The position numbers and the translations under genes are program-made. 64,000 bases of DNA from Streptococcus oralis (GTDB lineage: Bacteria > Bacillota > Bacilli > Lactobacillales > Streptococcaceae): positions 868,001 through 932,000 of the forward strand of contig NZ_CP019562.1 of NCBI RefSeq assembly GCF_001983955.1. The letters are read 5' to 3'. Shown here in pieces: positions 9,401-17,568 of this stretch. The notes under the pieces were generated by a model. That model did no database searches and was not told the origin of the DNA. It was given only the letters and a program-made list of their open reading frames with translations. Numbering within the stretch: the stretch's first letter is position 1; every line of letters begins with the position of its first letter.

Positions 9401-11063
9401 CATTTGTTTCTTAGCTTTGTCTTTTCTCTTGTTAGCTGTTTTTCCCGTTAGCGCACAGGAAAGCCTGAGTTCATATTTTGTAAAGATAACGGATGCCTCT
9501 AAGGCTGTAAAAAATGATAATCAGGCAGAAGCCAAAGCTCTTGTTAGAGAAATGGCGACGGATTTTGAAAAAGTAGAACATTCTGATTCGGAAGCTGGTA
9601 AGATCGTCAAGGAAAAGCTTGCTCTGACAGGAGATATAAGTGAGGAAAATCTGACACAGATTTCATCTGCTCTTCTTGCATTTGAGAAAGAGCAAAATCC
9701 AGTAGATCTTGATGCTGAAAAAGAAAAGCTTGTTAGTCGACTAAGACCGCGTTTTGAGGTTCTGGATAAGGCAATTACTTCAAAAGATATAGAGCAAATC
9801 CGAGAAGCTTATAAAAAGATGAATTCAACCTGGACGATCAATGAGAGTGTTGTCCGTGACAACAGTACAGCTCATTATGGTCAAGTAGAAACAGCTATTT
9901 CTTTCTTACGGAGTAGCATAGAAACTGAGCCTACTGATTTTAACTCCATCCAGACTTCCTTTGAGGACTTAAAAAAGGCTATTGATGATTTTGTAACTGG
10001 AAAAGAAGTCGCAGAAGCATCTTCTGATTTAAGTCTCAAAGACGGTATTGCCCTTTTGAAGAAGGCTTTGGAACAATTCCAAGCTGGTGACCAAGCATCA
10101 GGGGCAGCTACCATGAAAGAGTTTATCACAATTTGGCCAACAGTTGAAGGAACCGTTAGAACAACCAAACCTGCGCTCTACACCCGAGTGGAAAGCGAAA
10201 GTCCTGTAATCATGGTCAAGGGAAGTGAGAAGGAACATCAAGAAAAATTAGAAAAACTGATTGCGGATTTATCTCAAATTGATACCAATGCAAGCTACAA
10301 TGCCTTTGATGCTATGCTCATTCTCCTACGGGAAGGAGTGGAGGCCCTTTTAATCGTCATGGCTTTGGTCACAACTCTAAAAGCAGCCAAGATGCGCAAA
10401 GGACTCAAGTGGGTATATGGTGGAGCACTATCAGGAATAGCAGCGAGTCTAGTGATTGCATTTATACTCCAAATTGCCTTTCCAGCTGTAACATCAGGGG
10501 CCAATCGAGAAATCATCGAAGGATCTGTTGGTATTTTCGCAGTAGTGATGATGATTTTGATTGGTATCTGGCTTCACAGTAAATCCTCGGTCAAAAAATG
10601 GAATGACTTTATGGATTCCCAGATGAAAACGGTGACCAAGACAGGTTCATTCATTTCCATGTTTGCTCTAAGTTTTCTAGCTGTTTTTCGTGAAGGGGCA
10701 GAGACCATACTATTTTATGTAGGAATTTTACCGAGAATATCTCATTTTGAGTTTATTCTAGGTATTTCTCTGGCTTTGTTGGTCTTGCTGATTATTGCAT
10801 TTTTGATGAACAAGGCGAGTCAATTTTTCCTACCTCATAAGGTTTTCTTTATCCTGACATGGATGATTTATGCTCTTGCCTTCAAGATGCTAGGTGTTAG
10901 CATACATGCTCTCCAGCTGACCAATATGGCACCTAACCACTTATTACCAGGTTTCCCTACTATCGACCTATTGGGTATCTATCCAAGTTGGGAAGGTTTA
11001 GGAAGTCAGCTAGTCTTTTTGATAATTGTTTTGGTTGTCACATTGAGACAGGGTGAAAAGTAG
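9375..11063 (+). CDS. efeU: EfeU/FTR1-family iron permease with N-terminal extracellular domain
   Basis: 562 aa. Signal peptide (ends SAQES, about residue 28), then a roughly 280-residue extracellular helical domain, then about seven membrane helices. Two REXXE iron-permease motifs are visible, LREGVEALL and FREGAETIL, the glutamates thought to bind iron in Ftr1-type permeases. I chose the TTG at 9375 because AAAGGAGG lies 5 bp before it and the signal peptide starts there (MVKNYWKINICF). It overlaps the end of efeB by 26 bp, suggesting translational coupling. The soluble domain is larger than in E. coli EfeU. Substrate (Fe2+/Fe3+) is inferred. Confidence 0.92.
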   Translation: MVKNYWKINICFLALSFLLLAVFPVSAQESLSSYFVKITDASKAVKNDNQAEAKALVREMATDFEKVEHSDSEAGKIVKEKLALTGDISEENLTQISSALLAFEKEQNPVDLDAEKEKLVSRLRPRFEVLDKAITSKDIEQIREAYKKMNSTWTINESVVRDNSTAHYGQVETAISFLRSSIETEPTDFNSIQTSFEDLKKAIDDFVTGKEVAEASSDLSLKDGIALLKKALEQFQAGDQASGAATMKEFITIWPTVEGTVRTTKPALYTRVESESPVIMVKGSEKEHQEKLEKLIADLSQIDTNASYNAFDAMLILLREGVEALLIVMALVTTLKAAKMRKGLKWVYGGALSGIAASLVIAFILQIAFPAVTSGANREIIEGSVGIFAVVMMILIGIWLHSKSSVKKWNDFMDSQMKTVTKTGSFISMFALSFLAVFREGAETILFYVGILPRISHFEFILGISLALLVLLIIAFLMNKASQFFLPHKVFFILTWMIYALAFKMLGVSIHALQLTNMAPNHLLPGFPTIDLLGIYPSWEGLGSQLVFLIIVLVVTLRQGEK

Positions 11064-11795
11064 ATGGATACAAAAGAATTGACAATCGTTGAACATCTGG
11101 TAGAATTTAGAAAGAGGTTCATTGCTGTTATAGCCTGCTTTTCTATAGTCTTTTGTGGAGCTTTATTGTTTGCAGATCAGCTTTACTACTATCTAACTCA
11201 GTCCTTTAATCAAAAATTGATTGTATTAGGTCCAAATGATATTCTGTGGATTTATTTTCGCTTAGCGAGCCTAATGTCCTTTACTATTACTCTACCTTTT
11301 ACAATTTATCAGATTTGGAGTTTTATCAAACCAGGCTTGAAAATAGAAGAAGCAAGAGCTATTTTTGCCTATATTCCAGCTAGTTTTATTTGCTTTCTAC
11401 TTGGACTAGCCTTTGGATTCTACTTTGTAACGCCTGCCTTACTTCAAGTGCTTTTAGGACTTGGGGAAGGATTATTTGAAACCCAATTAACAGCTCAGAA
11501 CTACTTAGACTTTGTTTTTCAAACAACTATCCCTTTGGCATTCATCTTTGAATTGCCAGTCATCATCGCTTTTTTAACGTCGATTGGCTTGATTGGACCA
11601 AGGCTCTTAGTTACCTATAGACGTTATGCCTACTTTATTTTATTGGTGCTAGCTGTTATTTTGACACCAGCTGATTTTATCAGCGATTTAGCCATGACTA
11701 TTCCTTTAATCTCGCTCTATGAGCTTAGTATTGCAATTAGCAAGAGAATAATAAAGAAAAAAATGAAAGGAGAAAAGAATGGGAATCTTACGTGA
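11064..11795 (+). CDS. tatC: Sec-independent protein translocase TatC
   Basis: 243 aa with six predicted membrane helices and the TatC signatures: the N-terminal LTIVEHLVEFRKR stretch and YQIWSFIKPGL in the first periplasmic/cytoplasmic region. TatC recognises twin-arginine signal peptides. Its ATG directly follows the efeU stop (TAGATG) and it overlaps tatA by 17 bp. Most streptococci lack Tat. Here the translocase is a minimal TatAC pair with its probable single client, EfeB, encoded in the same operon. Confidence 0.95.
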   Translation: MDTKELTIVEHLVEFRKRFIAVIACFSIVFCGALLFADQLYYYLTQSFNQKLIVLGPNDILWIYFRLASLMSFTITLPFTIYQIWSFIKPGLKIEEARAIFAYIPASFICFLLGLAFGFYFVTPALLQVLLGLGEGLFETQLTAQNYLDFVFQTTIPLAFIFELPVIIAFLTSIGLIGPRLLVTYRRYAYFILLVLAVILTPADFISDLAMTIPLISLYELSIAISKRIIKKKMKGEKNGNLT

Positions 11796-11949
11796 TATCG
11801 GTGCTCCAGGATTGATTATCATTGTTCTAGGTGCACTCTTAATCTTTGGACCAAAACGTTTACCAGAACTGGGTGAATCAATCGGTAAAATGCTGTCTGA
11901 GTTTAAGAAGGCAGTTAAAGGACTTAGTGACCAAGAACAGGAAAAATAA
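11779..11949 (+). CDS. tatA: Sec-independent protein translocase TatA
   Basis: A 56-aa ORF: MGILRDIGAPGLIIIVLGAL, a single membrane helix, the hinge FGPKRLPELG, then an amphipathic helix IGKMLSEFKKAVKGLSD. This is the classic TatA layout, forming the pore-like part of the translocase. AAAGGAG lies 7-8 bp before the ATG, inside the end of tatC. There is no TatB, so TatA probably serves both roles, as in other Firmicutes TatAC systems. Confidence 0.95.
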   Translation: MGILRDIGAPGLIIIVLGALLIFGPKRLPELGESIGKMLSEFKKAVKGLSDQEQEK

Positions 11950-11977
11950 TCTATTCCATCTTTTACAAATAAAAACA

Positions 11978-12036
11978 ATAAAGTTAGGAACTGTATCTGT
12001 CTTTGCGAGTTCGAACAGTTTCCTAGCTTATTTTTG
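11978..12036 (+). terminator. Terminator after tatA
   Basis: Long stem AATAAAGTTAGGAACTG ... CAGTTTCCTAGCTTATT with a large loop and TTTTTG at the 3' end. It closes the efe-tat operon. Confidence 0.75.
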
Positions 12037-12052
12037 TATTCCAAAAAATGTG

Positions 12053-12083
12053 TTTAAGTTTTCTTTAAGGTTTCTATTATATT
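12053..12083 (+). promoter_or_regulatory. CiaR-type direct repeat with -10 (lic promoter P1)
   Basis: TTTAAG (12053-12058), N5 (TTTTC), TTTAAG (12064-12069), then a TATATT -10 at 12078-12083. TTTAAG-N5-TTTAAG placed shortly before a -10 is the established binding arrangement of the response regulator CiaR in mitis-group streptococci. The pneumococcal lic operon belongs to the CiaR regulon, so this is probably the upstream lic promoter. Confidence 0.75.
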
Positions 12084-12091
12084 CTAAAGAA

Positions 12092-12128
12092 CTCTATATT
12101 AACCGAACGTTGAGAGGAGAATATAGAG
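12092..12128 (+). ncRNA. 5' hairpin of the CiaR-driven transcript (lic leader or csRNA-like)
   Basis: A perfect 9-bp stem CTCTATATT (12092-12100) / AATATAGAG (12120-12128) with a 19-nt loop that contains GAGAGGAG, right at the expected transcription start of the CiaR promoter. It could be the 5' end of a long lic leader (start codon at 12315) or a small CiaR-dependent RNA. I see no convincing terminator before 12315 (12179-12203 has an AAGGCA/TGCCTT stem without a T-run), which favours the leader reading. Confidence 0.5.
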
Positions 12129-12262
12129 GATAACCTAATTTTATTTCTTAATTTGTTATGGTCTTTCCAGATTTAGCAAGGCATTGTTCACTTTTTGCCT
12201 TAAATGGTGTGTTGATTAGATTAAATGACACTCTGTCTTTTTTTCATGATGGAGACAGATTG

Positions 12263-12271
12263 TGATATAAT
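12263..12271 (+). promoter_or_regulatory. Proximal lic promoter P2 (extended -10)
   Basis: TGATATAAT with TATAAT at 12266-12271, no good -35. It is 43 bp before the tarI start and would give a constitutive, CiaR-independent transcript. Confidence 0.65.
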
Positions 12272-12314
12272 AGATGGTAATGAGTTTTTTAGAATAAACT
12301 AAAGGAGAATATAA

Positions 12315-13022
12315 ATGATCTATGCAGGAATCCTAGCCGGAGGAACTGGCACACGCATGGGAATCAGTAATTTACCAAAACAATTTTTGGAGTTGGGTGA
12401 TCGACCTATTTTGATCCACACAATTGAAAAATTTGTTTTGGAACCAAGTGTTGAAAAAATTGTAGTTGGAGTTCATGGAGACTGGGTGTCACACGCTGAG
12501 GACCTAGTTGACAAGTATCTTTCTCTCCACAAGGATCGTATCATCATTACCAAGGGTGGTGCTGATCGCAATACCAGTATCGAGAAAATTATAGAAGCTA
12601 TTGATGCCTATCGTCCAATCACTCCAGAAGATATCGTGATTACGCATGACTCTGTTCGTCCATTTATCACACTTCGCATGATCCAGGACAATATCAAACT
12701 AGCGCAAAATCATGATGCGGTTGACACAGTAGTAGAAGCAGTTGATACCATTGTTGAAAGTACTAATGGTCAGTTTATCACGGATATTCCAAATCGTGCT
12801 CACCTTTATCAAGGTCAAACACCTCAGACTTTCCGTTGTAAGGATTTCATGGATTTGTATGGTTCCCTATCTGATCAAGAAAAGGAAATCCTGACGGATG
12901 CATGTAAGATTTTTGTTATCAAAGGGAAGGATGTTGCTCTAGCTAAAGGGGAATATTCAAACCTTAAAATCACAACTGTGACTGACTTGAAAATCGCGAA
13001 AAGCATGATTGAGAAAGACTAA
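12315..13022 (+). CDS. tarI: Ribitol-5-phosphate cytidylyltransferase TarI
   Basis: 235-aa IspD-like nucleotidyltransferase (ILAGGTGTRMGISNLPKQFLELGDRPILIHTIEKF, with the Arg/Lys loop). It joins CTP and ribitol-5-phosphate to CDP-ribitol, the activated ribitol of teichoic acid. The neighbour tarJ makes ribitol-5-phosphate, which separates it from IspD of isoprenoid synthesis. First gene of tarI-tarJ-licA-licB-licC, all closely spaced. Good AAAGGAG Shine-Dalgarno 9 bp upstream. Confidence 0.93.
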   Translation: MIYAGILAGGTGTRMGISNLPKQFLELGDRPILIHTIEKFVLEPSVEKIVVGVHGDWVSHAEDLVDKYLSLHKDRIIITKGGADRNTSIEKIIEAIDAYRPITPEDIVITHDSVRPFITLRMIQDNIKLAQNHDAVDTVVEAVDTIVESTNGQFITDIPNRAHLYQGQTPQTFRCKDFMDLYGSLSDQEKEILTDACKIFVIKGKDVALAKGEYSNLKITTVTDLKIAKSMIEKD

Positions 13023-13026
13023 GGCT

Positions 13027-14049
13027 ATGATTAATCAAATTTATCAACTGACCAAACCAAAGTTTATCAATGTAAAATACCAAGAAGAGGACATTGATCA
13101 GGAGAATCATATCCTTATTCGTCCAAATTATATGGCGGTTTGTCATGCGGATCAACGTTACTATCAAGGAAAACGCGATCCAAAGATATTGGCTAAAAAG
13201 CTTCCTATGGCCATGATTCACGAGTCTTGTGGAACTGTTATTTCCGATCCCACTGGGACTTATGAAGTTGGTCAAAAGGTAGTTATGATTCCCAATCAAC
13301 CGCCTATGCAGAGTGACAAGGAGTTCTACGAGAACTACATGACAGGAACCTACTTCCTATCTAGTGGCTATGACGGCTTTATGCGAGAATTTGTCTCTCT
13401 TCCAAAAGATCGTGTTGTGTCTTATAATGATATTGAGGACACAGTTGCAGCCATAACTGAGTTTGTAAGTGTTGGCATGCATGCTATGGATCGATTCCTG
13501 CATCTTGCTCATAGCAAGAGAGAGCGCATCGCTGTTATCGGAGATGGTAGTTTGGCCTTTGTGGTTGCGAATATTATCAATTACACTCTACCAGAAGCAG
13601 AGATTATCGTGATTGGTCGCCATTGGGAAAAACTGGAACTCTTCTCTTTTGCAAAAGAGTGCTACATCACGGATAATATCCCAGAGGATTTGACCTTTGA
13701 TCATGGGTTTGAGTGTTGCGGTGGCGATGGTACAGGCCCAGCTATCAATGACTTGATTCGCTATATTCGTCCACAGGGAACGATTCTCATGATGGGAGTG
13801 AGCGAGTACAAGGTTAATATCAATACGCGAGACTCTTTAGAAAAAGGTTTATTATTGGTCGGTTCGTCTCGATCTGGACGGATTGATTTTGAAAATGCAA
13901 TACAGATGATGGAAGTTAAAAAGTTTGCGAATCGACTGAAAAATATCCTTTATGTTGAAGAGCCTGTGAGAGAAATCAAGGACATTCACCGTGTCTTTGC
14001 TACAGACCTAAATACTGCTTTCAAAACAGTATTTAAGTGGGAAGTGTAG
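13027..14049 (+). CDS. tarJ: Ribulose-5-phosphate reductase TarJ
   Basis: 340-aa medium-chain zinc alcohol dehydrogenase-like protein. The catalytic-domain part has CHADQRYYQG and AMIHESCGTV; the NADPH-binding Rossmann fold is at IAVIGDGSLAFVVANI. TarJ reduces ribulose-5-phosphate to ribitol-5-phosphate for TarI. The frame is open from a TTG at 13009 that would overlap tarI; the ATG at 13027 has TAAGG upstream and gives the usual N-terminus MINQIYQLTKPKF. Gene order TarI-TarJ-LicA is that of the pneumococcal lic1 region. Confidence 0.93.
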   Translation: MINQIYQLTKPKFINVKYQEEDIDQENHILIRPNYMAVCHADQRYYQGKRDPKILAKKLPMAMIHESCGTVISDPTGTYEVGQKVVMIPNQPPMQSDKEFYENYMTGTYFLSSGYDGFMREFVSLPKDRVVSYNDIEDTVAAITEFVSVGMHAMDRFLHLAHSKRERIAVIGDGSLAFVVANIINYTLPEAEIIVIGRHWEKLELFSFAKECYITDNIPEDLTFDHGFECCGGDGTGPAINDLIRYIRPQGTILMMGVSEYKVNINTRDSLEKGLLLVGSSRSGRIDFENAIQMMEVKKFANRLKNILYVEEPVREIKDIHRVFATDLNTAFKTVFKWEV

Positions 14050-14065
14050 AAGATGGAGGTTAATT

Positions 14066-14923
14066 GTGGAGAAACTCATCGAAGAAAAAATTTCTTCTTT
14101 ACTATCTGATGAAGAGGAAGTACTCAGTGTTGAACAGTTGGGAGGCATGACCAACCAAAACTATTTGGTCAAAACAACCAACAAACAGTATATTGTGAAA
14201 TTTTTTGGTAAAGGGACTGAAAAACTCATCAATCGTCAAAATGAAAAGTACAATCTTGAACTTTTAGAGGATTTAGATTTAGATGTCGAAAATTATCTCT
14301 TTGATATTGAGTCAGGGATTAAAGTAAATGAGTACATCGAATCAGCAGTAACTCTAGATTCAACATCAATCAAGTCCAAGTTTGAAAAGATTGCACCAAT
14401 TTTACAAACCATCCATGCTTCAGGGAAAGAATTAAGAGGAGAGTTTGCTCCTTTTGAGGAAATCAGCAAATATGAATCCTTGATTGAGGGAGCTATCCCT
14501 TATGAAAACTATGAAGCTGTAAGAAAAGATGTATTTTCACTAGAAAAGAGATTGGCTGATTTGGGTGTTGATAGAAAGTCCTGTCATATCGATTTGGTAC
14601 CAGAAAACTTTATCGAGTCACCACAAGGTCGTTTATATTTGATTGACTGGGAATACTCTTCTATGAATGACCCAATGTGGGATTTGGCAGCTCTTTTCTT
14701 AGAGTCTGAATTTACAAAGCAAGAGGAAGATGATTTCCTTTCCTACTATGAAAGTGATAAAACGCCTGTATCACGTGAGAAGATTCGTATCTATAAAATC
14801 TTGCAAGATACTATCTGGAGTTTGTGGACAGTGTACAAAGAAGCTCAAGGGGCTGATTTTGGAGATTACGGTGTCAATCGTTACCAAAGAGCTGTCGAAG
14901 GTTTGACTTATTATGGAGGTTAG
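14066..14923 (+). CDS. licA: Choline kinase LicA
   Basis: 285 aa with an aminoglycoside/choline kinase fold. The catalytic loop is CHIDLVPENF (HxDxxxxN) followed by LIDWEYSSMNDPMWDLA (metal-binding D and the family WD motif). It phosphorylates imported choline, the first step towards CDP-choline for decorating teichoic acids. It starts with GTG, supported by a GGAGG 6 bp upstream. The 3' end supplies the licB Shine-Dalgarno; the TAG stop at 14921-14923 is 1 bp before the licB ATG. Confidence 0.95.
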   Translation: MEKLIEEKISSLLSDEEEVLSVEQLGGMTNQNYLVKTTNKQYIVKFFGKGTEKLINRQNEKYNLELLEDLDLDVENYLFDIESGIKVNEYIESAVTLDSTSIKSKFEKIAPILQTIHASGKELRGEFAPFEEISKYESLIEGAIPYENYEAVRKDVFSLEKRLADLGVDRKSCHIDLVPENFIESPQGRLYLIDWEYSSMNDPMWDLAALFLESEFTKQEEDDFLSYYESDKTPVSREKIRIYKILQDTIWSLWTVYKEAQGADFGDYGVNRYQRAVEGLTYYGG

Positions 14924-14924
14924 G

Positions 14925-15803
14925 ATGAAGAATAAAAATGGTGTTTCCTTTGGTCTGCTCTCTGGTATCTTCTGGGGATTAGGTCTAACAATTAGTGCTT
15001 ATATCTTTTCAATTTTTACAAATCTTTCACCTTTTGTGGTGGCTGCTGCTCATGATTTCTTGAGTATCTTTATCTTGTTAGCTTTTCTTTTGGTAAAAGA
15101 AAGAAAAGTTCGTCTTTCAATTTTCTTAAATATTCGAAATGTGAGTGTAATTATCGGTGCTTTACTAGCAGGACCTATTGGTATGCAGGCCAATCTTTAT
15201 GCGGTTAAATATATTGGTAGTTCTCTAGCTTCATCTGTATCGGCTATTTACCCAGCAGTTTCAGTTTTACTAGCCTTCTTCATTTTGAAACACAAGGTTT
15301 CAAAGAATACAGTATTCGGTGTTTTCTTGATTATTGCAGCGATCATTGCTCAAACCTACAAGGTTGAACAAGTAAACTCGTTTTACATTGGGATTCTTTG
15401 TGCCCTTATCTGTGCCATTGCCTGGGGGAGTGAAAGTGTTCTCAGCTCCTATGCTATGGAAAGTGATTTAAGTGAAATTGAAGCCTTGTTAATTCGACAA
15501 GTAACCTCATTCTTGTCCTATCTTGTGATTGTGCTCTTTTCTCACCATTCATTTGCAGAAGTGGCAGATGGGCAATTATTCGGCCTCTTGATTGTCTTTG
15601 CGGCCTTTGATATGATTTCCTACTTAGCTTATTATATCGCCATTAATCGTTTGCAACCTGCGAAAGCGACAGGTTTGAATGTGAGCTATGTAGTTTGGAC
15701 TGTCTTATTTGCAGTTATTTTCTTGGGTGCACCGCTAGATATGCTGACAATCATCACTTCACTTATTGTTATGGCTGGTGTTTATATTATTATTAAAGAA
15801 TAA
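14925..15803 (+). CDS. licB: Choline permease LicB (DMT/EamA family)
   Basis: 292 aa with ten hydrophobic segments and two EamA halves, as in drug/metabolite transporters. In the lic operon this protein imports choline. An in-frame ATG at 14913 overlaps licA, but GGAGGTTAGG directly precedes the ATG at 14925, giving MKNKNGVSFGLLSG, so that start is preferred. It sits between the choline kinase and cytidylyltransferase genes, which supports choline as substrate. Confidence 0.93.
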   Translation: MKNKNGVSFGLLSGIFWGLGLTISAYIFSIFTNLSPFVVAAAHDFLSIFILLAFLLVKERKVRLSIFLNIRNVSVIIGALLAGPIGMQANLYAVKYIGSSLASSVSAIYPAVSVLLAFFILKHKVSKNTVFGVFLIIAAIIAQTYKVEQVNSFYIGILCALICAIAWGSESVLSSYAMESDLSEIEALLIRQVTSFLSYLVIVLFSHHSFAEVADGQLFGLLIVFAAFDMISYLAYYIAINRLQPAKATGLNVSYVVWTVLFAVIFLGAPLDMLTIITSLIVMAGVYIIIKE

Positions 15804-15814
15804 AGGAGATTCGT

Positions 15815-16504
15815 GTGAAAGCGATTATTTTAGCAGCGGGCTTAGGAACTCGTCTACGCCCTATGACTGAAAATACCCCAAAAGCTTTGGTTAAGGTTAA
15901 TCAAAAACCCTTGGTAGAATACCAAATCGAGTTTTTGAAAGAGAGAGGAATTGATGAGATTATTATCGTTGTCGGTTACCTCAAGGAACAATTTGACTAC
16001 CTAAAAGAAAAATATGGTGTCCGTTTAGTCTTTAACGACAAGTATGCTGATTACAATAACTTTTACTCACTTTATCTAGTAAAAGAAGACTTAGCTAACA
16101 GCTATGTCATTGATGCAGATAACTATCTTTTCAAAAATATGTTTCGAAACGATCTTAAACGTTCTACCTATTTCAGTGTTTATCGTGAAGACTGTACCAA
16201 CGAGTGGTTCTTGGTTTACGGTGATGACTACAAGGTTCAAGACATTATTGTTGACAGCAAGGCTGGTCGCATTCTGAGCGGAGTTTCATTCTGGGATGCA
16301 CCAACTGCTGAGAAGATTGTTGGCTTTATTGACAAAGCTTACGAAAGTGGTGAATTTGTTGATCTCTACTGGGATAACATGGTTAAGGATAATATCAAAG
16401 AATTGGATGTCTATGTCGAAGAATTAGAAGGAAATAGCATCTATGAAATTGATAGTGTAAAAGATTACCATAAGTTAGAAGAGATTTTATCTACTATTGA
16501 GTAA
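15815..16504 (+). CDS. licC: CTP:phosphocholine cytidylyltransferase LicC
   Basis: 229-aa nucleotidyltransferase: KAIILAAGLGTRLRPMTENTPKALVKVNQKPLVEYQ is the activating loop, and further Asp residues (VIDADNY, IYEIDSVKD) match the LicC family. It converts phosphocholine and CTP to CDP-choline. GTG start at 15815 with AAAGGAG upstream (another GTG at 15813 is out of frame). It is the last gene of the lic operon and is followed by a strong terminator. LicD transferases and TacF, which use the product, are not in this window. Confidence 0.95.
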   Translation: MKAIILAAGLGTRLRPMTENTPKALVKVNQKPLVEYQIEFLKERGIDEIIIVVGYLKEQFDYLKEKYGVRLVFNDKYADYNNFYSLYLVKEDLANSYVIDADNYLFKNMFRNDLKRSTYFSVYREDCTNEWFLVYGDDYKVQDIIVDSKAGRILSGVSFWDAPTAEKIVGFIDKAYESGEFVDLYWDNMVKDNIKELDVYVEELEGNSIYEIDSVKDYHKLEEILSTIE

Positions 16505-16510
16505 GGAAAT

Positions 16511-16538
16511 AGAAGAAGGCTTGGGCCTTCTTTTTTTG
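16511..16538 (+). terminator. Terminator of the lic operon
   Basis: GAAGGCTTGGGCCTTC hairpin followed by seven Ts. Confidence 0.9.
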
Positions 16539-16607
16539 TGTATTTTATAACAAGAATGTTCGATATTGATTGTATTCTTTAAATGAAACAAAAATTACAA
16601 AAAAATG

Positions 16608-16625
16608 AACAAAATAAAACAAAAA
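16608..16625. promoter_or_regulatory. Probable LacR operator before gatA
   Basis: AACAAAATAAAACAAAAA, found again with the same 18 bases at 28715-28732 in front of lacR. It lies just upstream of the gat -35. A long motif shared by the first gene and the repressor gene of the locus suggests a LacR (DeoR family) site. Binding is inferred. Confidence 0.55.
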
Positions 16626-16628
16626 TTA

Positions 16629-16657
16629 TTGACAACGATTTCATATAGTGTTATACT
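16629..16657 (+). promoter_or_regulatory. gatA promoter overlapped by a cre site
   Basis: TTGACA (16629-16634), 17 bp, TATACT (16652-16657). TGACAACGATTTCA at 16630-16643 matches the CcpA cre consensus TGWAARCGYTWWCA at 12 of 14 positions and covers the -35 and part of the spacer, which fits glucose repression. Confidence 0.7.
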
Positions 16658-16694
16658 TATAGCATAAAAGATAATTGAAAGAAGGGAAAATGTT

Positions 16695-17171
16695 ATGGGA
16701 TTAGATCATTTCTTTGACAAAAACCTGGTGTTTTGCTTAGAAGCGGATAATCAAGAACAACTCTTTGATCAGGTAGCAAGCTTGTTGGAAGAACGAGAAA
16801 TTGTCACTCCAACTTATCGTGAAGCCTTGATCACGCGTGAAAAGTCATTTCCAACTGGCTTAGATATGGAATTTCTAGGTAAGGACTTGCCAAATGTAGC
16901 GATTCCTCATACAGATATTGTTCATAATCTGGCTGAGAAAGTTGTGGTTGTTCGATTAGAAAAACCAGTAACTTTTCACAATATGATTGCTCCTGATAAG
17001 GAAGTAGAAGTATCCCTACTCTTCTTTATTATTAACAACTCAAGTTCAAGTCAAACAAATATTCTGGCTCAGTTGATGGACTTTTTCACAGGAAATGGAC
17101 ATCTGGAAGATTTATCAAAAATTTCTGAACCAGAAAAACTTTATGCTTACATTGCTGAAGCAACCGCTTAA
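16695..17171 (+). CDS. PTS EIIA, fructose/galactitol family (probable galactose PTS)
   Basis: 158 aa, PTS_EIIA type 2 domain. The phospho-acceptor His is in VAIPHTDIVHN (about residue 75). It passes phosphate from HPr to the EIIB encoded next. The EIIABC set next to the tagatose-6-phosphate genes resembles the galactose-specific PTS (gat-type) found beside lac operons in S. gordonii and relatives, so galactose is the likely sugar; galactitol is the annotation by sequence family. It begins at ATG 16695 with GAAGGGAA upstream. Confidence 0.85.
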   Translation: MGLDHFFDKNLVFCLEADNQEQLFDQVASLLEEREIVTPTYREALITREKSFPTGLDMEFLGKDLPNVAIPHTDIVHNLAEKVVVVRLEKPVTFHNMIAPDKEVEVSLLFFIINNSSSSQTNILAQLMDFFTGNGHLEDLSKISEPEKLYAYIAEATA

Positions 17172-17208
17172 TCTTGTCTATTAAAAAATAAAATCGGAGG
17201 AAATCCAA

Positions 17209-17514
17209 ATGATTAAAATTCTTGCTGCCTGCGGTGCAGGTGTTAACTCAAGTCACCAAATTAAAAGTGCTCTAGAAGAAGAACTTTCAAACCGTGGTTA
17301 TGATGTTCACTGTGATGCCGTCATGGTGAAAGACGTAAACGAAGACCTTATCAAGGGCTACGATATCTTTACACCAATCGCTGCAACTGACCTTGGTTTT
17401 GAACCTGGTATTCCAGTAATTGAAGCTGGACCAATCTTGTTCCGTATTCCAGCGATGAGCGCTCCAGTATTTGACAATATTGAAGCAGCTATCAAAGAAC
17501 ACGGACTAAGCTAA
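17209..17514 (+). CDS. PTS EIIB, galactitol family
   Basis: 101 aa, GatB-like EIIB domain with the P-loop LAACGAGVNSS whose Cys (about residue 8) is phosphorylated. Good GGAGG Shine-Dalgarno. Between the EIIA and EIIC genes in the same operon. See the EIIA entry for substrate reasoning. Confidence 0.9.
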   Translation: MIKILAACGAGVNSSHQIKSALEEELSNRGYDVHCDAVMVKDVNEDLIKGYDIFTPIAATDLGFEPGIPVIEAGPILFRIPAMSAPVFDNIEAAIKEHGLS

Positions 17515-17568
17515 TTTATTCTTTATCTTGTTAACATTCATATAACTAAAAAAACGGGAGGAACTATT

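Noticed and set aside
11846..12133. 95-codon plus-strand frame over the end of tatA
   Set aside because: It runs through tatA, the terminator and the CiaR promoter, lacks a ribosome site and resembles no protein.
12158..12265. 35-codon ORF in the lic leader
   Set aside because: No Shine-Dalgarno and no protein-like pattern; it ends in the P2 promoter.
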